Shown here one piece after another: positions 19,601 through 28,980 of a stretch of 64,000 nt of DNA (position 1 is its first letter; each line of letters begins with the position of its first letter). The notes under the pieces were generated by a model. The model saw nothing but the letters and a program-made list of their open reading frames with translations, was not told where the DNA came from and did not search any database. This DNA is from Strigamia acuminata (lineage: Eukaryota; Arthropoda; Chilopoda; Geophilomorpha; Linotaeniidae), in assembly GCA_949358305.1 (NCBI GenBank), contig OX442324.1, positions 6,917,601 to 6,981,600 on the forward strand, given 5' to 3'. The translations under genes and the position numbers were made by a program.

Positions 19601-19702
19601 GCCTGACGCAACGGCAATGGCACCGGCCTTGGTCTATAAAACCTCGGCGTCGCATCCGTTTTCAGGACCAACTCAACCGGCGTCCCCGTATAAGTCCCCA
19701 AC
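16651..19702 (-). pseudogene. pol: Gypsy D pol: RT, RNase H, integrase; broken
   Basis: One reading frame is cut by TAA at 18670-18672, where RNase H should continue, and by TAG at 18493-18495. RT retains the VYLDDILV box, but the first catalytic Asp is lost: the motif-A block reads FSTKNLRQAY. RNase H shows ATDASPFEVGAVL. Integrase has the zinc-finger region ending CVMCGQNK and a core with D in VHIDFAGP, D in VSDNGTQF and E in NGQAEWAVRW. The C-terminal tail is rich in Glu and Pro. The 5' end lacks protease and gag because the Copia LTR interrupts it. Two nonsense codons and a lost catalytic residue make it inactive. Confidence 0.88.
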
Positions 19703-20509
19703 TGATGACCACTGGTGGCTGCTGACCCGGTGTTGGGCAGTGGAAGCGGTGCCCAACTTGAAAATCTGGTAAAAATCACGAAATTCGGAAATTTCGATTT
19801 TGACGGAAATCCACGTATACGTCGGCGGGAGCCGGAGCCTCGTCTTGGGCATTAAATGTACGGGATTTGCGGTGCGAACAGAAATGTTCCGAAATTGCAC
19901 AAAACGTCCAAAATTTGCAGGCAAAAGCTGTGGCCGCACTTCTGTGCTTATAGTGCCAATAAATAAAGTAAATTGTGATGAATTCAACTTACTAACACCT
20001 GGTAAAAATGAAAAGTAGAGCCATTTATTTGCAGCTTGATACAGGACTGGAGGCAGCCATTTTTGCACTCTCAAAACCAGATACAGAATATAATCTCAAA
20101 GCATAGGTTACAGGTATTATGTATAAATACAGGATAAATCATAAATGTTTGCATCATAAATAATCCTATTACAATACAAAAAGCATGGATCAATCACACA
20201 CATATCTGAATGGTTGTGATTGATCTTACAAATTCAAACAATAATTAAACATACATAAATAGGCAACTGTTATCTCAATCAAATAAATTATTACATTTAT
20301 ATGGGGCTTACAAATAAATACAACAATTGCCCAAGCTCTAAGATCAAAAATAAACAAAAGCTTTCCTTTATCATATCAACAGCAAATTAAACTATTTTCC
20401 ACCCTGCACATAAGATATGACAATTAGACATAACAATGGTTATTTTTCACATTGTTTATGCACGACATTTCAACTAATGAAACAACTCTTTATTTACAAA
20501 ATGCTAACA
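19703..20509 (-). repeat. 3' LTR of Copia C (807 bp)
   Basis: On the minus strand it reads TGTTAGCATTTTG to GTGGTCATCA, a TG...CA LTR. It matches 63238-64000 over the visible length with only a handful of differences (for example near 19833 and 19854), so C is fairly young. AATAAA on the minus strand lies near 20490. Confidence 0.85.
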
Positions 20510-20523
20510 AGCGCCCCCTTAGG
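20510..20523 (-). promoter_or_regulatory. Polypurine tract of Copia C
   Basis: On the minus strand CCTAAGGGGGCGCT immediately precedes the LTR start TGTTAGC. Confidence 0.7.
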
Positions 20524-20686
20524 TTGTCCATTAGTTGATAACAACAAACTGGCACTGTGTCACGGCAGGTACCAACGCTTCACAAGGTTACCTGTGCCCG
20601 GCCGCGATCCATACAGATACTGCAGCATGGCCCAGGTACATGTGCCTGACCGTGATCCGAGTACGGATTCTGCCACATGGTCAGAT
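20524..20686 (-). other. 3' end of Copia C internal region
   Basis: This short stretch between the Copia polypurine tract and the E3 LTR should be the tail of the Copia internal region. No frame long enough to name is visible; one minus-strand frame has a run of about 40 codons ending in stop. Confidence 0.45.
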
Positions 20687-20833
20687 TGTGACGATTCTAC
20701 TTTTAGGCTAAATTATTAGCCATTTAAGCATGATAAATCGGTTTAAACAAGACGTTGCTAAGCCTAGCAACAACCCAACCGAGATAAGCTATGAAATGTG
20801 CACTAAATGAATAAATGACCAAATGATACGTAC

Positions 20834-21061
20834 TTACGGGTTTACTTGCTTGTTTCTACGAATACGACCGGTTCTGGGTTCTGGGTAAGTGTAAACGGGC
20901 GGCATCAACTGGTTGAGGATCCGGGCGAAGCCAGAGGAATACGGCTGACTTGCGGCATCGTCACAAATAACGCTACGGAGACGTATTTGGTCCGCAGCTC
21001 GATTGTCTAATAATGCGAAGAGTCCTTCGCATAAATAGGAATATTCGGCAGAATATTCCAT
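20834..21061 (-). CDS. Short ORF inside the E3 LTR, ending at a splice donor
   Basis: From an ATG at 21061 the frame encodes about 75 aa beginning MEYSAEYSYLCEGLF. It shares roughly 55 of 62 residues with a frame in the 5' LTR of E2 (26335-26538). Its TAA stop lies inside GTAAGTA (20831-20837 on the minus strand), a strong 5' splice site, so after splicing the frame would stay open. It could be a first coding exon of a spliced retrotransposon mRNA. I do not recognise the protein. Confidence 0.4.
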   Translation of the reverse strand: MEYSAEYSYLCEGLFALLDNRAADQIRLRSVICDDAASQPYSSGFARILNQLMPPVYTYPEPRTGRIRRNKQVNP

Positions 21062-22246
21062 ATTCCAAATGAATAAAGTAAAGTGATGATTGGAATATAA
21101 CAAATGAATTGTTATATATATATTAATTGGGCGGGGACCGTCACGACAATTGAGAGAACGTCGCGGGAGTTGTTGAGACTCCATCCGCCAGCATGCCTTA
21201 CGACGACAAGATCTCGTGATCAGGCGCCGACTATTTGTTTGTACGCTTTAAATCGCTATCGGTGGTACCAACCACCAGGTAAACATTTCTATGGACTTAC
21301 CGACATAATATTTATTGCCAATACAGGATTACCAATGCCCGAGTAATTTGTTTAGCACAGTGTTATTCAACTCCTGTTCACGGGTTACTAACCCGGAGTG
21401 TACAATGGGGCGGGGACCGTCACGACGGTCGAGAGAACCATCGCGGGAGGATTTGACTTCTCCATTCGCCAGCATGCCTTACGATGACGGGGTCATTAGA
21501 CCGAGCACCGGGTAAAATATTAATCAGCCACTGCTGTTGGATTACCATTATCCAGGTAGTTATTTAACGCAACATCTTCACGGATATTGCTCACGGGCTA
21601 CCAACCCGGCGTAGTGTGCCTGTGAATAAGCCATTGACCGGCCTTTAACATGCAGTGGGACCAGCCACGAATGTGGGGGCCCCGGGAGAACAATTTACAA
21701 CAACCATCCTGCAGCGGGCTGTGGCCAGTTAGCTGAGGGACCTACTTTCATTTAGCAAGGTCTTACTGTGTAAGGCCGTTATATTAAGCCACCGTACGAA
21801 CTCTAACTGTCTCGTAGAACAGCAAGCTAACGTTACGGGGCCATTTCATGTTGTTAACATATCTATTACCGGAGTTAGCCTTCCCGGATGGGCGCTACAA
21901 CAGTAATAGCGGATAGTAATTATACATATCCGATGAGAACTGAGGGAACCTGATGTGTCGATAATGAAAGTGAATCAGACGATACCAACTTAACAATTAC
22001 AGACAATGTTTAACCAAGTTCCAAAGGCCTGGTAGAAAACCAGAGCTTATATAGTCCTTTAGGATTAAAGGGATTAGCAGTGACCAATTGGACACTAGGA
22101 TCTAGGATTCGTAGGTAACCAGGGCGGACCTAGTAGTAGACTGGGTCCAGAGGAGCCCGATTGGTTCTCTTCATTAGGTAAATATAAAATATAATATTGA
22201 TTCGGTAGAATCAATATTTAAGTAAATAATACTTTATCATGTTTAA

Positions 22247-22633
22247 CCCTCCCCACCCCAATCTAGGGTCAATTTTGACCTCCAAAAGTGTTTTTATTTT
22301 TTTTCTCAAAAAATATTGGGATTTTTATTCTGAAATTTCATGTATTTTCATTTAACATCATAACAAACAATAAAAAAAATAATAGATTTAAAAATCGCAA
22401 AAAAAATTTTTCAAAAAATTCCTTTGTTTACTCACTACTTTTGAATGCAATGTCAATTATTTTAGTTGCTCTCTTTTGACAAATATCGAACTGCTGAAAT
22501 TTCTTCATAAACATGAAATACTCAGAGAATAAAATCATTTTCACTCATTTTTGGAAAAATTTTTTCGGCTTGGGGTCAAAAATGACCCGGGTTGGGTGAG
22601 TAAGGGATTTTTTTTAGGTTGGGGCTGCGAGGG
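22247..22633. mobile_element. piggyBac-like MITE (387 bp) in the E3 LTR
   Basis: The insert is flanked by TTAA on both sides (22243-22246 and 22634-22637). Ends are CCCTC and GAGGG with subterminal complementary blocks (CCCCAA near 22257 and TTGGGG near 22620; GGTCAATTTTGACC near 22268). It is absent from the homologous E2 LTR. No transposase is encoded. Confidence 0.75.
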
Positions 22634-22721
22634 TTAATAAATAATTTATATTTATTCACGTCATTCCGACAATTAATTATAATTCTCGCAATTCATTCGA
22701 AAATGCGTGCTTTTAGTCAAA

Positions 22722-22737
22722 TAGCGCCATCTGGCGG
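22722..22737 (-). promoter_or_regulatory. CTCF-like motif in the E3 LTR
   Basis: On the minus strand CCGCCAGATGGCGCTA resembles the insect CTCF core AGATGGCGC. The E2 LTRs have a related block at the same distance from the LTR start. The tandem-duplication breakpoint falls inside it at 22732. Binding is not shown. Confidence 0.3.
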
Positions 22738-22772
22738 TAAATCTGGGAAAATACGGTTTTATAACCATCACA

Positions 22773-23773
22773 CATCCCCCGGTGGCAAACATAAGAGTTT
22801 ACTAACTCTATATTTGTCATCGGAAAGATTACTTCTTAAATTTAAGATGTTCACCCAGATTTTTATTGAATTATTTATAATCCAATACCTGCTCTATTAA
22901 TTTTAGTCAAAATTAATCACACTAATTTCTTTCAGAAACTCATAACACAATTGATTAATTGGTTTTTCTGCATGACATATCTCCTAGTTGCAAGACAACG
23001 GAATGGAGTCTTCGGAACATGTCATTCATGTTCGTCATCCACTCGATTTCAATTTGAAATCTTACTATACCGATCTTAATTCAAACATGAACATGTTTAT
23101 TTGAAGATCTGGAACAACTCTACGAATTCTGACTTAATAAAATCAAAACTTAATTCTTTCGCTACTTCATATCCCAAGCCTCGACCGCGACTTGAGTTTA
23201 ACTTTATCCTTTACACAAATAACTAGACTGTTGTCTAATTACTACAAATATTTATTTGTAGTCGTGTAACCTAACTCGTATTCTTTTATTTTCTTTTAGA
23301 AAACAATATCAATTTATTTTACAAGTGTAAAATGTATTCGATTCGTCAAAATAAAAAATTCTTTTTATTTATCCTGATTTCTAGAATCCTAGATTTCTTT
23401 GTATTTCATTTATTCAATCCCCCGGTTGTGTGATTTATTAATCACTACACCGCTGAGGTATTTATCTAAATACCTCACAAGTTTTATTAAAACTCTTCAA
23501 CTTATTCTATTGAATAAATTTAACTTTTAACAACCGAAGCTTTATTTAAAGTTCCGGTGATTCGAGATTTATTAAAAACTCTTTTTACTTGACTTTGGTA
23601 TTTCAATATAGTCTGCGCCATTTCTGGGGATGGATAACATCTTATCCCCCGGATCTAGCTTTTTGATTCGGACATATTAGAAACGTTTGTTTCAGGTTTA
23701 TCCATTTTCTTAAGAATTTCAGCTAAGGAAGTCATAAGACTGTTTTGTAATTTGTTCTCCAAATTACTAAGTT
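22773..23773 (-). pseudogene. Internally deleted 3' half of E3
   Basis: Read on the minus strand from 23773: the last part of gag (to a TAG near 23662), the frameshift stem region with GGGGAT/ATCCCC pairing, then a few dozen codons of pol start. A deletion then removes nearly all of pol. Next come the post-pol spacer with an internal purine tract (complement of 23416-23424) and the 3' UTR. ORF3 is absent. The slippery heptamer seen in E2 is altered here to A AAA AGC. The segment continues the gag that resumes at 38325, because E2 splits it. Confidence 0.8.
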
Positions 23774-23811
23774 TGTGATGATTACAAATCCGTATTTATC
23801 AATGTTCACAA

Positions 23812-23823
23812 TAGATGGCGCTG
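23812..23823 (+). promoter_or_regulatory. CTCF-like motif in the 5' LTR
   Basis: TAGATGGCGCTG, 39 bp from the LTR start, matches the core of insect CTCF sites (AGATGGCGC). The same block is at 36617-36628 and in copy 2 at 42548-42559 and 55353-55364. Motif match only. Confidence 0.3.
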
Positions 23824-24130
23824 TTTACCAAACGCGCGTAATTCAAACTCGATAAAACTAAAAAGTGTGATAAATAATTATTTAGACACGGTGAATAAAA
23901 TATAACTATTTTATTCGACATAAACTAAGTATTATTTACTTGACAATGTTGATTCTATCGAATCAATATCCACGTTACTTACCTAACGAAGGGAACCAAT
24001 CGGACCCTTCCGGACCCCAACTGGGCCCATCTGGACATAGTCTTATATTAGGTCCGGACTAGTGACCCACGAATCCGCCGATTCGTATGCTGATTGGCTG
24101 TCGCCAATCTAGTAGTTCTACAGAACTATA

Positions 24131-25336
24131 CAGGGTGGAACAAAAGTCTGTTCCCCTCAAATATTTCCTCAGCAATTGCATCTAGGCCAACTTTGATGAA
24201 GCGATCATATAGGAAGTTGGGTGAGAGCAATCCAATGATGTCATCAAATTTGACCTTGAAGGCCATTTTCAAGGTTATTCACTTGCTAACTGCTAAACCA
24301 ATCAGGTTAGAGCAAAAAAGTCAATTACAAAGTTGTAGAGCACCATCAAATTAGTACTATCCAACTTATCTTAGTCATCTTAAGTTAAATGTTTTCTTTT
24401 TAAAAAGGAGACAAATCAGAAAAAAATCAGCAAAGTGAAATTTTTTAACCCTCGGAGGCATAAGGATAAAATGTGCCGTTCTGGTTTAAGCCATTACGGA
24501 TTTATGGACAATGTTTAAGTCGATTGGTTAAAGCGCCATGTAGTTTGTTTTTAGGTCGGAAATAATTTTATTGAGGACGTAATGCCTAAACAATAAAAAT
24601 AAATAGATTTGAGCCATCTGGAGGTGGTTTTAATCACTACTGGTAAATACGAAAAGCTGTTCACTGAAGTTCTGTTTACTAATACAGCAAAGCCAGCTTA
24701 AAAGTTATGCTGAAGTTTTAAGGGACAGAAAATTTTTAAGTTGAATATTTAATTGAATAAATGATGAATCATTACAAATTTCACCTGAGATTTACTTTAT
24801 TATCAGATAAACAAAGTCACAAATTTTCAGTAAAAAAAATACATAGGAAAAAAAATTTTCCTATTCAAGAAAAAGCTTGTCCATAAAGGGTTAATCTTGT
24901 GATAAAATAATTATTGAGGCATTAAAAAAGGCAGTGGTTTTTCTTGTTTACTTGCATAATGATGCACATTTGAATACGTTTATTTAAGTAATTCAGTATT
25001 TTGTGATAGAAATTTAAGTTTTGTCACAATGGCTGGCTTTATTTCAGCTGATTTGTCTCCTTTTTAAAAGGAAAACATTTAACTTAAGATGACTAGGATA
25101 AGTTGGATAGTACTAATTTGATGGTGCTCTAAAACTTTGTAATTGACTTTTTTGCTCTAACCTGATTGGTTTAGAAGTTAGCAAGTGAATGACCTTGAAA
25201 ATGGCCTTCAAGGTCAAATCTGATGACATCATTGGATTGCTCTCACCCAACTTCCTGTACGATTGCTTCATCAAAGTTGGCCTAGATGCAATTGCTGAGG
25301 AAATATTTGAGGGGAACAGACTTTTGTTCCACCCTG
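24131..25336. mobile_element. TA-flanked MITE, 1206 bp, 289-bp terminal repeats, copy 1
   Basis: Termini are CAGGGTGGAACAAAAG and its complement, with TA duplicated on each side (24129-24130, 25337-25338). Terminal inverted repeats span 24131-24419 and 25048-25336, 289 bp each with few mismatches. The internal 630 bp encode no transposase. Ends and target point to the Tc1/mariner group. The 3' LTR at 36929-36940 is the exact empty site. Confidence 0.92.
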
Positions 25337-25342
25337 TATAAG
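25337..25342 (+). promoter_or_regulatory. TATA box of the 5' LTR, abutting the MITE
   Basis: TATAAG directly follows the last base of the MITE, because the duplicated TA restores the box. In the uninterrupted LTR the box is TATATAAG at 36932-36939. Expected transcription start is about 25-30 bp downstream. Confidence 0.55.
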
Positions 25343-26334
25343 CAGCAGTTTTTCACCCACTAACCCCCCTGGCTTGATAACTGAACTTGTATATTGTCTG
25401 TAGTTGAATTGTTATCGTTTGATTTCATTATTCTCTATCGACACATCAGGCCACCTCAGCTCTCCACAGTTAGTATTCATTACTATTTGTTATTGCTGTT
25501 GTAGGGCTATTTCGGGAAGGCTAACTCCGGTAATAGACATGTATTCGCATGAAATGGCCCCGTAACGTTAGCCAGCTGTTCTACGGGACAGTAGGACTTC
25601 GTACGGTGGCTTAATATAACGGTCGTATACAGTACGACCTTGCTAAATGAAAGTAGGTCCCTCAGCTAACTGGCCTCAGTCCGCTGCAGGATGGCTGTTG
25701 TAAACAGCCCACGCAGGTTCCCGTCTTTCTACGATTGGTCCTTCCGCTCGTTAAAAGTCGGTAAAGGCCTAATGTACAGGTAACACGCCGGGTTGGTAGC
25801 CCGTGAGTAATATCTTCAAGATGTTGCGATAAATAACTACCTGGATAATGGTAATCCAACGGCAGTGGCCAAGTAATATTTTACCCGGTGCTCGATCAAT
25901 GGATCCCGTCATCGTAAGGCATGCTGGCGGATGGAGGAGTCAAATCCTCCCGCGATGGTTCTCTCGACCGTCGTGACGGTCCCCGCCCCATCGTACCCTC
26001 CGGGTTAGTAACCCGTGAACGATATAAAATATATCGTGCTAAACAAATTACTCGGGCATTGGTAATCCTGTATTAGCAATACTTTTCATCCCGGTAAGTC
26101 CATAGAAATGTTTACCTGGTGGTTGGTACCACCGACAGTGAATTAAAGCGTACAATTAAATACTCGGCGCCTGATCACGAGATCTTGTCGTCGTAAGGCA
26201 TGCTGGCGGATGGAGTCTCAACAACTCCCGCGACGTTCTCTCAATTGTCGTGACGGTCCCCGCCCAATTAATATTTATATAACAATTCATTTGTTGTATT
26301 ACTTTAATCACTTGACTTTTATTCATTTTAAAAC

Positions 26335-26538
26335 ATGGAATATTCTGCCGAATATTCCTATTCACGCGAAGGACTCTTCGCATTATTAGATACTCGAGCT
26401 GCGGACCGAATACGTCTCCGTAGCGCTATTTGTGACGATGCCGCAAGTCAGCCGTATTCCTCTGGCTTCGCCCGGATCCTCAACCAGTTGATGCCGCCCG
26501 TTTACACGCGTCAAGAACCCATCTTTGTTATTCAGTAA
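26335..26538 (+). CDS. Short ORF inside the E2 5' LTR, copy 1
   Basis: 67 codons beginning MEYSAEYSYSREGLF and conserved with the frame in the diverged E3 LTR, including RSAICDDAASQPYSSGFA. The 3' LTR of the same element has a TAA at the ninth codon (near 37955), so only the 5' version is open. It lies in the presumed R/U5 region upstream of a GTAAGT donor at 26567. Function unknown; it could act as an upstream ORF. Confidence 0.35.
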   Translation: MEYSAEYSYSREGLFALLDTRAADRIRLRSAICDDAASQPYSSGFARILNQLMPPVYTRQEPIFVIQ

Positions 26539-26566
26539 TAAATATGTTATGTCACACTAAAAAACT

Positions 26567-27302
26567 GTAAGTTATTTCTGCTCAGTCATGAATTCATATT
26601 TTTACACAGACTTCTGTAAGCTTATCTCGGTTAGGTTGTTGCTACTCCTAGCAACGTCTTGTTTAAACCGATTATTTATCTATCTTAAAAAGGCCTAGTA
26701 AAATAGCCTTAAAGTAGAATCGTCACAAGTGGAGGTTCTACCGAGATAGGCTGCCTAAATTTAAAATAAATTTTGAAGTTTTGTGTGCCTATGATGAATT
26801 CGAGTAGTGTAATTTTGCAGTAAAATTTTTGTGTGTAAAATAAATTTCGTTTGAGATTTATAAGTGTCTAATATATTTTATTTTTGTCTTAGATTTTGTT
26901 GAAAAGATAATAAGTGTAACTCACTGTGTTCTTTATTCTCCGCCGTGGAAATTATACGTTTTAACAAAATAATAATTTCTACCGCCTGGTCAGGCCTAAA
27001 GGCCCAACCCCGAGAATGGGAGTCTTGCCCGAACTTGTTGAAGTTGGATCCGCCCGGGTAGCGTCATTTTGTCATCGACAATCTGACAAAACCACGCGGT
27101 CGGGCCTAATTTTGAAAAGTTGACTTTTGATAGAATTCTTTAACAGTTGTTTTAATTTTAGAAATATTTTTTCACATGTATTTTGCTTGAGACTTCAAGT
27201 TAAACCTAAATTTATTTGCCTAAATAAATTAGAAAGAAAATTGACATTTTCGAAGGAATTAAAATTTATATTTTATTTTCAATGGTTTACCTTATTTTAC
27301 AG
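26567..27302 (+). promoter_or_regulatory. Possible leader intron of E2
   Basis: GTAAGT at 26567-26572 is a strong donor; CTTATTTTACAG ending at 27302 is a good acceptor with a U-rich tract. The E3 LTR has a donor at the matching place. Removing this 736-nt segment would delete the primer-binding site and leave a message headed for gag. Alternatively the donor may join to the acceptor at 34317 ahead of ORF3. Predicted from sequence alone. Confidence 0.4.
26730..26747 (+). promoter_or_regulatory. Primer-binding site of E2, tRNA-Gln type
   Basis: Two bases after the LTR, TGGAGGTTCTACCGAGAT is complementary to a tRNA 3' end ATCTCGGTAGAACCT plus CCA. This matches animal tRNA-Gln with one difference from the form I know. 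Copy 2 has it at 45466-45483. Confidence 0.65.
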
Positions 27303-27836
27303 ACCTGATCTACATTAAAATGTTGGTTAAAAATCGTGATCTCAAGCCATTGAAATCGAATTTTACGAATGGAATACCATTCGAATTTTAGCGAAGAAGA
27401 ATTCTCGCTGTGGTGTTGCCTAGCAACCCGTGTTGTGCAGAAAAGCCGTCGATTCAAACGAATCGGCGCGTCTTTTGAAATTACGAGTTTTAAAAAACCT
27501 TAAAAAATTCCATAAAAGTGATCATTCATTTATTAATAAATGCGGTGATATTTTAAATACTTTGAAAAAGTATCCATTTTGTTTGGTGACTACGTCATAA
27601 CACTGGAATCTGTCAAGATTACGGTTCCACGAACTTGGTGATTTCCACCAATCTCGAATGAGATTGGATTCTCGCGAGACTAGCGTTGATACTTGACCAA
27701 TCAGAGAGGTGTTTTGAAGTACTCATACTTCCTTTCGAATAGTGTGACCACTGCTTCGTTTGCGATCCTCCTGAACGTTTGCAACTTCATCGTTATCTCT
27801 CAGACTTAGGAAATTTTCTCAGTTTTAAGTTTAGTT
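26748..27836 (+). other. 5' leader of E2 with perfect short hairpins
   Basis: No gene. Stem-loops with 4-nt loops: CGAATGG/CCATTCG (27366-27383, loop aata), CAAC/GTTG (27424-27435, loop ccgt), CGTCGATTC/GAATCGGCG with one G-U pair (27447-27468, loop aaac), AATCT/AGATT (27607-27620, loop gtca) and CCAATCTC/GAGATTGG (27648-27667, loop gaat). The last two are kept in E3 with changed loops. A TCTCGCGAGA palindrome follows near 27672. Confidence 0.7.
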
Positions 27837-28976
27837 ATGACTAATAATCAGCATCACATGAACACCCGTGGTAAGGAAAGAACTTGTTTGACCGGTGGAA
27901 TGAATCTATCCGGGTTTATACCTGTTCCTAATGGAATTGAAGAAGTGGGAAACCACGCGGTCTATAATGGCGTTTCAAATGAAACAGCCGGACCATCTGG
28001 AGAGAATAGGGCTCCACGTGAACCTACTCCGCCTGGAGAAGAGGAATGCATTCCTGAAGGTTCTCATTTAGGCCGAGGCGGTCTATTATTTTGTCAGGAT
28101 CACGGTTTGAACCCAAACCAATTTAGATCTTTGACCGAAGTATTAGATTTTGTACACACGCGTCGTACTACGTCAGAGCAACCTAATTCCCCAGCCAGCC
28201 AAAGATTAAATAATTTTAGTCCCACTCCTTCGACGCCTATTTCTAGATATAGAAATAAAAATGCACAACCTCCTTGTCAAGATCAGTCGAATTTGACACC
28301 AGGAGCTTTTAATCGTGCTTTCCAACAACGATTACGAGCGAATAACTTCGCTCGCAACCAACAAAGAGGATTTACAAATCCAGAGAACTTTGAGAATACG
28401 TTCAACAGAGCGAATTTGGGTCCGCCTAACATGGCCAACCCTAATCCAAGTTTTCCAAACGGATCAAATAGTTGTCCGAATCTCGCTGGAAATTTGAACC
28501 CAAATTCAGGTGCGACAAGAGGTCCAAACCGCCGTTTTGACCCAAATTCTAGATTTACAAACAATTCTAGTCCAACACCTAACTTGCAAAGGGGTCACCC
28601 AGTTCCTCCAAACTCGAATAACCCAAATAATCTGAATTTTGGTAATCAAGAAAGTTCGAACAACCGTCCGAATTTTGACAATCAGGGTAATTCTTATAAT
28701 CATTCGAATTATAGGAACCAAGGCAATTCGAATAACCATTCGAACTTTGGTAACCACAGCAGGTCAAATCAAGGAGGGTCGAATAATTTCAACCCCAATA
28801 GTGGTGGCTCAAGTCAAAATAACTCGAGTCAACCAAACAATGGCGGATCGTCAAATGACAATTCGCGCCCCCCCAGTAGCTTTGGAATGACGGCTGATGA
28901 CCTCGCGTCCATTGCCACGACCATGCACAAGTTGATGCAGGCAGGAAAAAGTTCCGCCACTGTCCCTCAAAACTAA
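27837..28976 (+). CDS. gag: Gag N-terminal ORF of E2, copy 1
   Basis: 379 aa starting MTNNQHHMNTRGKERTC, which matches the start of the E3 gag. A folded-looking first 120 residues contain GGLLFCQDHGLNPNQFRSL. The rest is an Asn/Ser/Gly/Pro-rich low-complexity region with repeated NSNNHSNFGN-like units. The frame ends at TAA 28974-28976, and the capsid part continues in the +1 frame. In E3 the same regions are one ORF. So either E2 carries a one-base indel or the two parts are joined by recoding; TAA followed by C is a weak terminator context, but an indel is simpler. Confidence 0.75.
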   Translation: MTNNQHHMNTRGKERTCLTGGMNLSGFIPVPNGIEEVGNHAVYNGVSNETAGPSGENRAPREPTPPGEEECIPEGSHLGRGGLLFCQDHGLNPNQFRSLTEVLDFVHTRRTTSEQPNSPASQRLNNFSPTPSTPISRYRNKNAQPPCQDQSNLTPGAFNRAFQQRLRANNFARNQQRGFTNPENFENTFNRANLGPPNMANPNPSFPNGSNSCPNLAGNLNPNSGATRGPNRRFDPNSRFTNNSSPTPNLQRGHPVPPNSNNPNNLNFGNQESSNNRPNFDNQGNSYNHSNYRNQGNSNNHSNFGNHSRSNQGGSNNFNPNSGGSSQNNSSQPNNGGSSNDNSRPPSSFGMTADDLASIATTMHKLMQAGKSSATVPQN

Positions 28977-28980
28977 CTGT

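Larger units (their letters stand above)
16310..19702 (-). mobile_element. Decayed Ty3/Gypsy element D, 3' part
   Basis: On the minus strand it runs from RT through RNase H and integrase to a polypurine tract and a short LTR. It stops abruptly at 19702, where the LTR of Copia element C begins. The missing gag and protease would be expected beyond the right LTR of C, outside the window, if C inserted into D. Confidence 0.8.
20687..22772 (-). repeat. 3' LTR of Gypsy element E3 (minus strand)
   Basis: Ends are TGTGACGATT at left and CCATCACA at right, the inverted counterpart of the TGTGATGATT...CGTCACA ends of the E2 LTR. The body is a diverged homologue of the E2 LTR in reverse. Without a 387-bp TTAA insertion it is about 1.7 kb, close to the 1746 bp of E2. 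A purine tract (minus-strand CCGGGGGATG) abuts it on the right. Confidence 0.85.
23774..26727 (+). repeat. 5' LTR of E2, copy 1 (contains a MITE)
   Basis: TGTGATGATT to AATCGTCACA, terminal inverted repeats with one mismatch. Length is 1746 bp plus a 1208-bp MITE insertion with its duplicated TA. U3 ends at the TATAAG box (25337-25342); AATAAA is at 26537-26542, giving an R region of roughly 1.2 kb. Structure details are given for the 3' LTR, which lacks the MITE. Confidence 0.93.

Noticed and set aside
24094-24354. An 86-codon ORF in the MITE arm (also 42830-43090, and a relative at 15913-16170)
   Set aside because: It arises from the terminal repeat sequence and does not resemble a transposase.
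24447-24894. A TTAA-flanked MITE nested inside the TA-type MITE
   Set aside because: TTAACCCT and AGGGTTAA occur in the right orientation, but beyond CCCT the ends do not match, and no empty site is available.
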